Positions 6,170-6,982 of a DNA stretch of 6,982 bases are shown here, one piece after another. Below the pieces are notes generated by a model that worked only from the letters and a program-made list of their open reading frames with translations, was not told where the DNA came from and searched no databases. The DNA is from Lachnospiraceae bacterium UBA1251 (GTDB lineage: Bacteria; Bacillota; Clostridia; Lachnospirales; Lachnospiraceae). Positions within the stretch are counted from its first letter, which is position 1; each line of letters starts with the position of its first letter. The DNA is taken from NCBI GenBank assembly GCA_002308255.1, contig DBVZ01000092.1:1-6982 (forward strand). Direction: 5' to 3'. The position numbers and the translations under genes are program-made.

Positions 6170-6775
6170 ATGGCTGCACAAAACAAAGGCTGGAAATTAA
6201 AAGACGTTCTTATGATCGCCATCTGCTCCGTTCTTTTCGGCGTCCTTCTCCTCGGCGCGACTTACGCCGGCGGCATACTCTACGGCATTCTGGCTCCCGC
6301 GGGAATGGGCTCCCTCGGTTATGAGCCTTTCTACGGCATTTACTTCATGCCGGCGGCATTTGCCGTCTATATCATGCGCAAGCCCGGGACCGGCCTCGTC
6401 ACGGAGATCATCGCCGCTGTCATCGAATGCCTCCTCGGCAATTATTTCGGCCCGATCGTCATCCTTTCCGGCGTCGTGCAGGGACTCGGCATCGAGCTTC
6501 CCATTGCACTCAGAGGCTATAAAGACTTCCGTCGTCCGGTCATGATCATTTCCGCGGTGGTCTGCTCCGTCCTGACCCTGATCTACAATCTGTTCGTCAG
6601 CGGTTACAACATGATCGCCGTTCCGGTCCTCGCCCTCATGCTGGTGGTCCGCATCATCAGCGCCATCGTTTTCTGCGCGATCATCACACCCCTCCTTTGC
6701 GACCGTCTCGCAAAGGCCGGCGTTCTCCGCGGATACGCGGTCTCCGAAGGCGCCGACGCGTCCTTTGAAGAATAA
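6170..6775 (+). CDS. ykoE: YkoE, membrane substrate-binding (S) component of a thiamine/HMP ECF transporter
   Basis: The product (201 aa) is a very hydrophobic protein of the YkoE family, about the length of Bacillus YkoE. Known: YkoE is thought to be the substrate-specific membrane part of an energy-coupling-factor transporter, working with ATPase YkoD and transmembrane YkoC to import thiamine or its hydroxymethylpyrimidine precursor. Seen: about six membrane spans, near residues 12-39, 52-69, 76-90, 93-113, 122-145 and 149-176. The motif YIMRKPG (67-73) followed by TEIIAAVIECLLGNYFG (78-94) is characteristic. Charged loops flank the spans, and the C-terminus (177-201) is soluble. The ATG at 6170 has a near-perfect AAAGGAGG (6154-6161) with an 8-base gap. 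Translational coupling to ykoF is likely, since only three bases separate the stop and start. Confidence 0.88.
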   Translation: MAAQNKGWKLKDVLMIAICSVLFGVLLLGATYAGGILYGILAPAGMGSLGYEPFYGIYFMPAAFAVYIMRKPGTGLVTEIIAAVIECLLGNYFGPIVILSGVVQGLGIELPIALRGYKDFRRPVMIISAVVCSVLTLIYNLFVSGYNMIAVPVLALMLVVRIISAIVFCAIITPLLCDRLAKAGVLRGYAVSEGADASFEE

Positions 6776-6786
6776 ACAAAAAAACA

Positions 6787-6812
6787 GGGAGCGTGCCGTT
6801 TCGGCCGCTCCC
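6787..6812. terminator. Strong intercistronic hairpin between ykoE and ykoD
   Basis: GGGAGCG (6787-6793) pairs with CGCTCCC (6806-6812), and inside it GCCG-TTT-CGGC (6795-6805) continues the stem with one bulged T, giving 11 base pairs and a three-base loop. On the plus strand only TT follows, so it is a poor terminator for the operon and may act as an RNA stability or attenuation element. On the minus strand the preceding A run would become a T tract, the form of a true terminator, but no minus-strand gene is known to end here. Confidence 0.55.
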
Positions 6813-6835
6813 TTCTGCTCCCGGAGAAATGACAC

Positions 6836-6982
6836 ATGCTTCCTGAAAATACCCCCGAACGAAATAAAGACACAAACGCAGCCGAAATGAAGGACGTCGT
6901 TTTCCGCTACTTCGAAAAAGGAAAGCGCAATATCCTGGATCACACGGATCTCACGGTCCGCGAGGGTTCCATCACCGTCCTC
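6836..6982 (+). CDS. ykoD: YkoD-type ECF transporter ATPase, N-terminal fragment (partial)
   Basis: Only 49 codons are inside the window. The visible part reads as the opening of an ABC ATPase domain: VVFRYFEKGKRNILD (21-35), with a Tyr (25) at the A-loop position that stacks on ATP adenine, then LTVREGSITVL (39-49), the strand immediately before where the Walker A loop should start. Known: in Bacillus, YkoD contains two fused ATPase domains and energises uptake through YkoE. The start at 6836 has GGAG nine bases upstream; a later in-frame ATG (codon 18) has no ribosome binding site. The first 17 residues (polar, ending NAAEM) are an extension before the ATPase fold. The call rests mainly on position after ykoF-ykoE; whether it is single or double domain cannot be seen. 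Confidence 0.82.
   Translation, partial: MLPENTPERNKDTNAAEMKDVVFRYFEKGKRNILDHTDLTVREGSITVL

Noticed and set aside
6829..6846. Five-codon ATG frame overlapping the ykoD start
   Set aside because: Its start is only two bases from the GGAG sequence, too close for normal initiation, so I treat it as chance.
6197..6943. 248-codon minus-strand frame opposite ykoE
   Set aside because: Its Asp/Glu/His/Gly-rich translation is typical of the complement of a hydrophobic membrane protein gene, and it crosses the hairpin and the ykoD start.

Overview
The window reads as a chromosomal segment of a moderately GC-rich Firmicute, most likely a clostridial (Lachnospiraceae-like) bacterium. That assignment is inference from strong Shine-Dalgarno sequences (AGGAGG, AAAGGAGG), sigma-A type promoters, a TPP riboswitch acting through an intrinsic terminator, a ykoF-ykoE-ykoD gene order known from Bacillus relatives, and a DUF1002 secreted protein. 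No phage, transposon, CRISPR array, tRNA or rRNA is visible.

Left part (1-2925, all minus strand): a tldD-pmbA (tldE) pair encodes the two halves of the TldD/TldE metalloprotease. It is followed 117 bases downstream by the first 17 codons of a response regulator that begins with TTG and runs off the left edge. Middle part: a HpcH/HpaI-family aldolase (3194-3967, plus) is divergent from tldD, with a good promoter in the gap. It converges on a DUF1002 secreted protein gene (4121-5062, minus), and one bidirectional terminator (4002-4050) lies between them.

Right part (5239-6982, plus): a consensus promoter, a TPP aptamer, a readable antiterminator and a terminator precede ykoF, ykoE and the start of ykoD. 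Together these form a vitamin B1 / hydroxymethylpyrimidine uptake operon: YkoF is the soluble thiamine-binding protein, YkoE the membrane substrate-binding (S) component and YkoD the ECF-type ATPase. The switch logic is unusually complete on paper: the conserved 3' part of the aptamer can form 12 consecutive pairs with the 5' arm and loop of the terminator. A strong hairpin separates ykoE from ykoD.

Most of the window is ordinary core-genome content and I did not find a convincing new system. The points most worth a second look are the riboswitch architecture, a Cys-Ser repeat at the N-terminus of YkoF, the ykoE-ykoD hairpin, the TTG-started response regulator fragment, and the uncharacterised aldolase and DUF1002 proteins.
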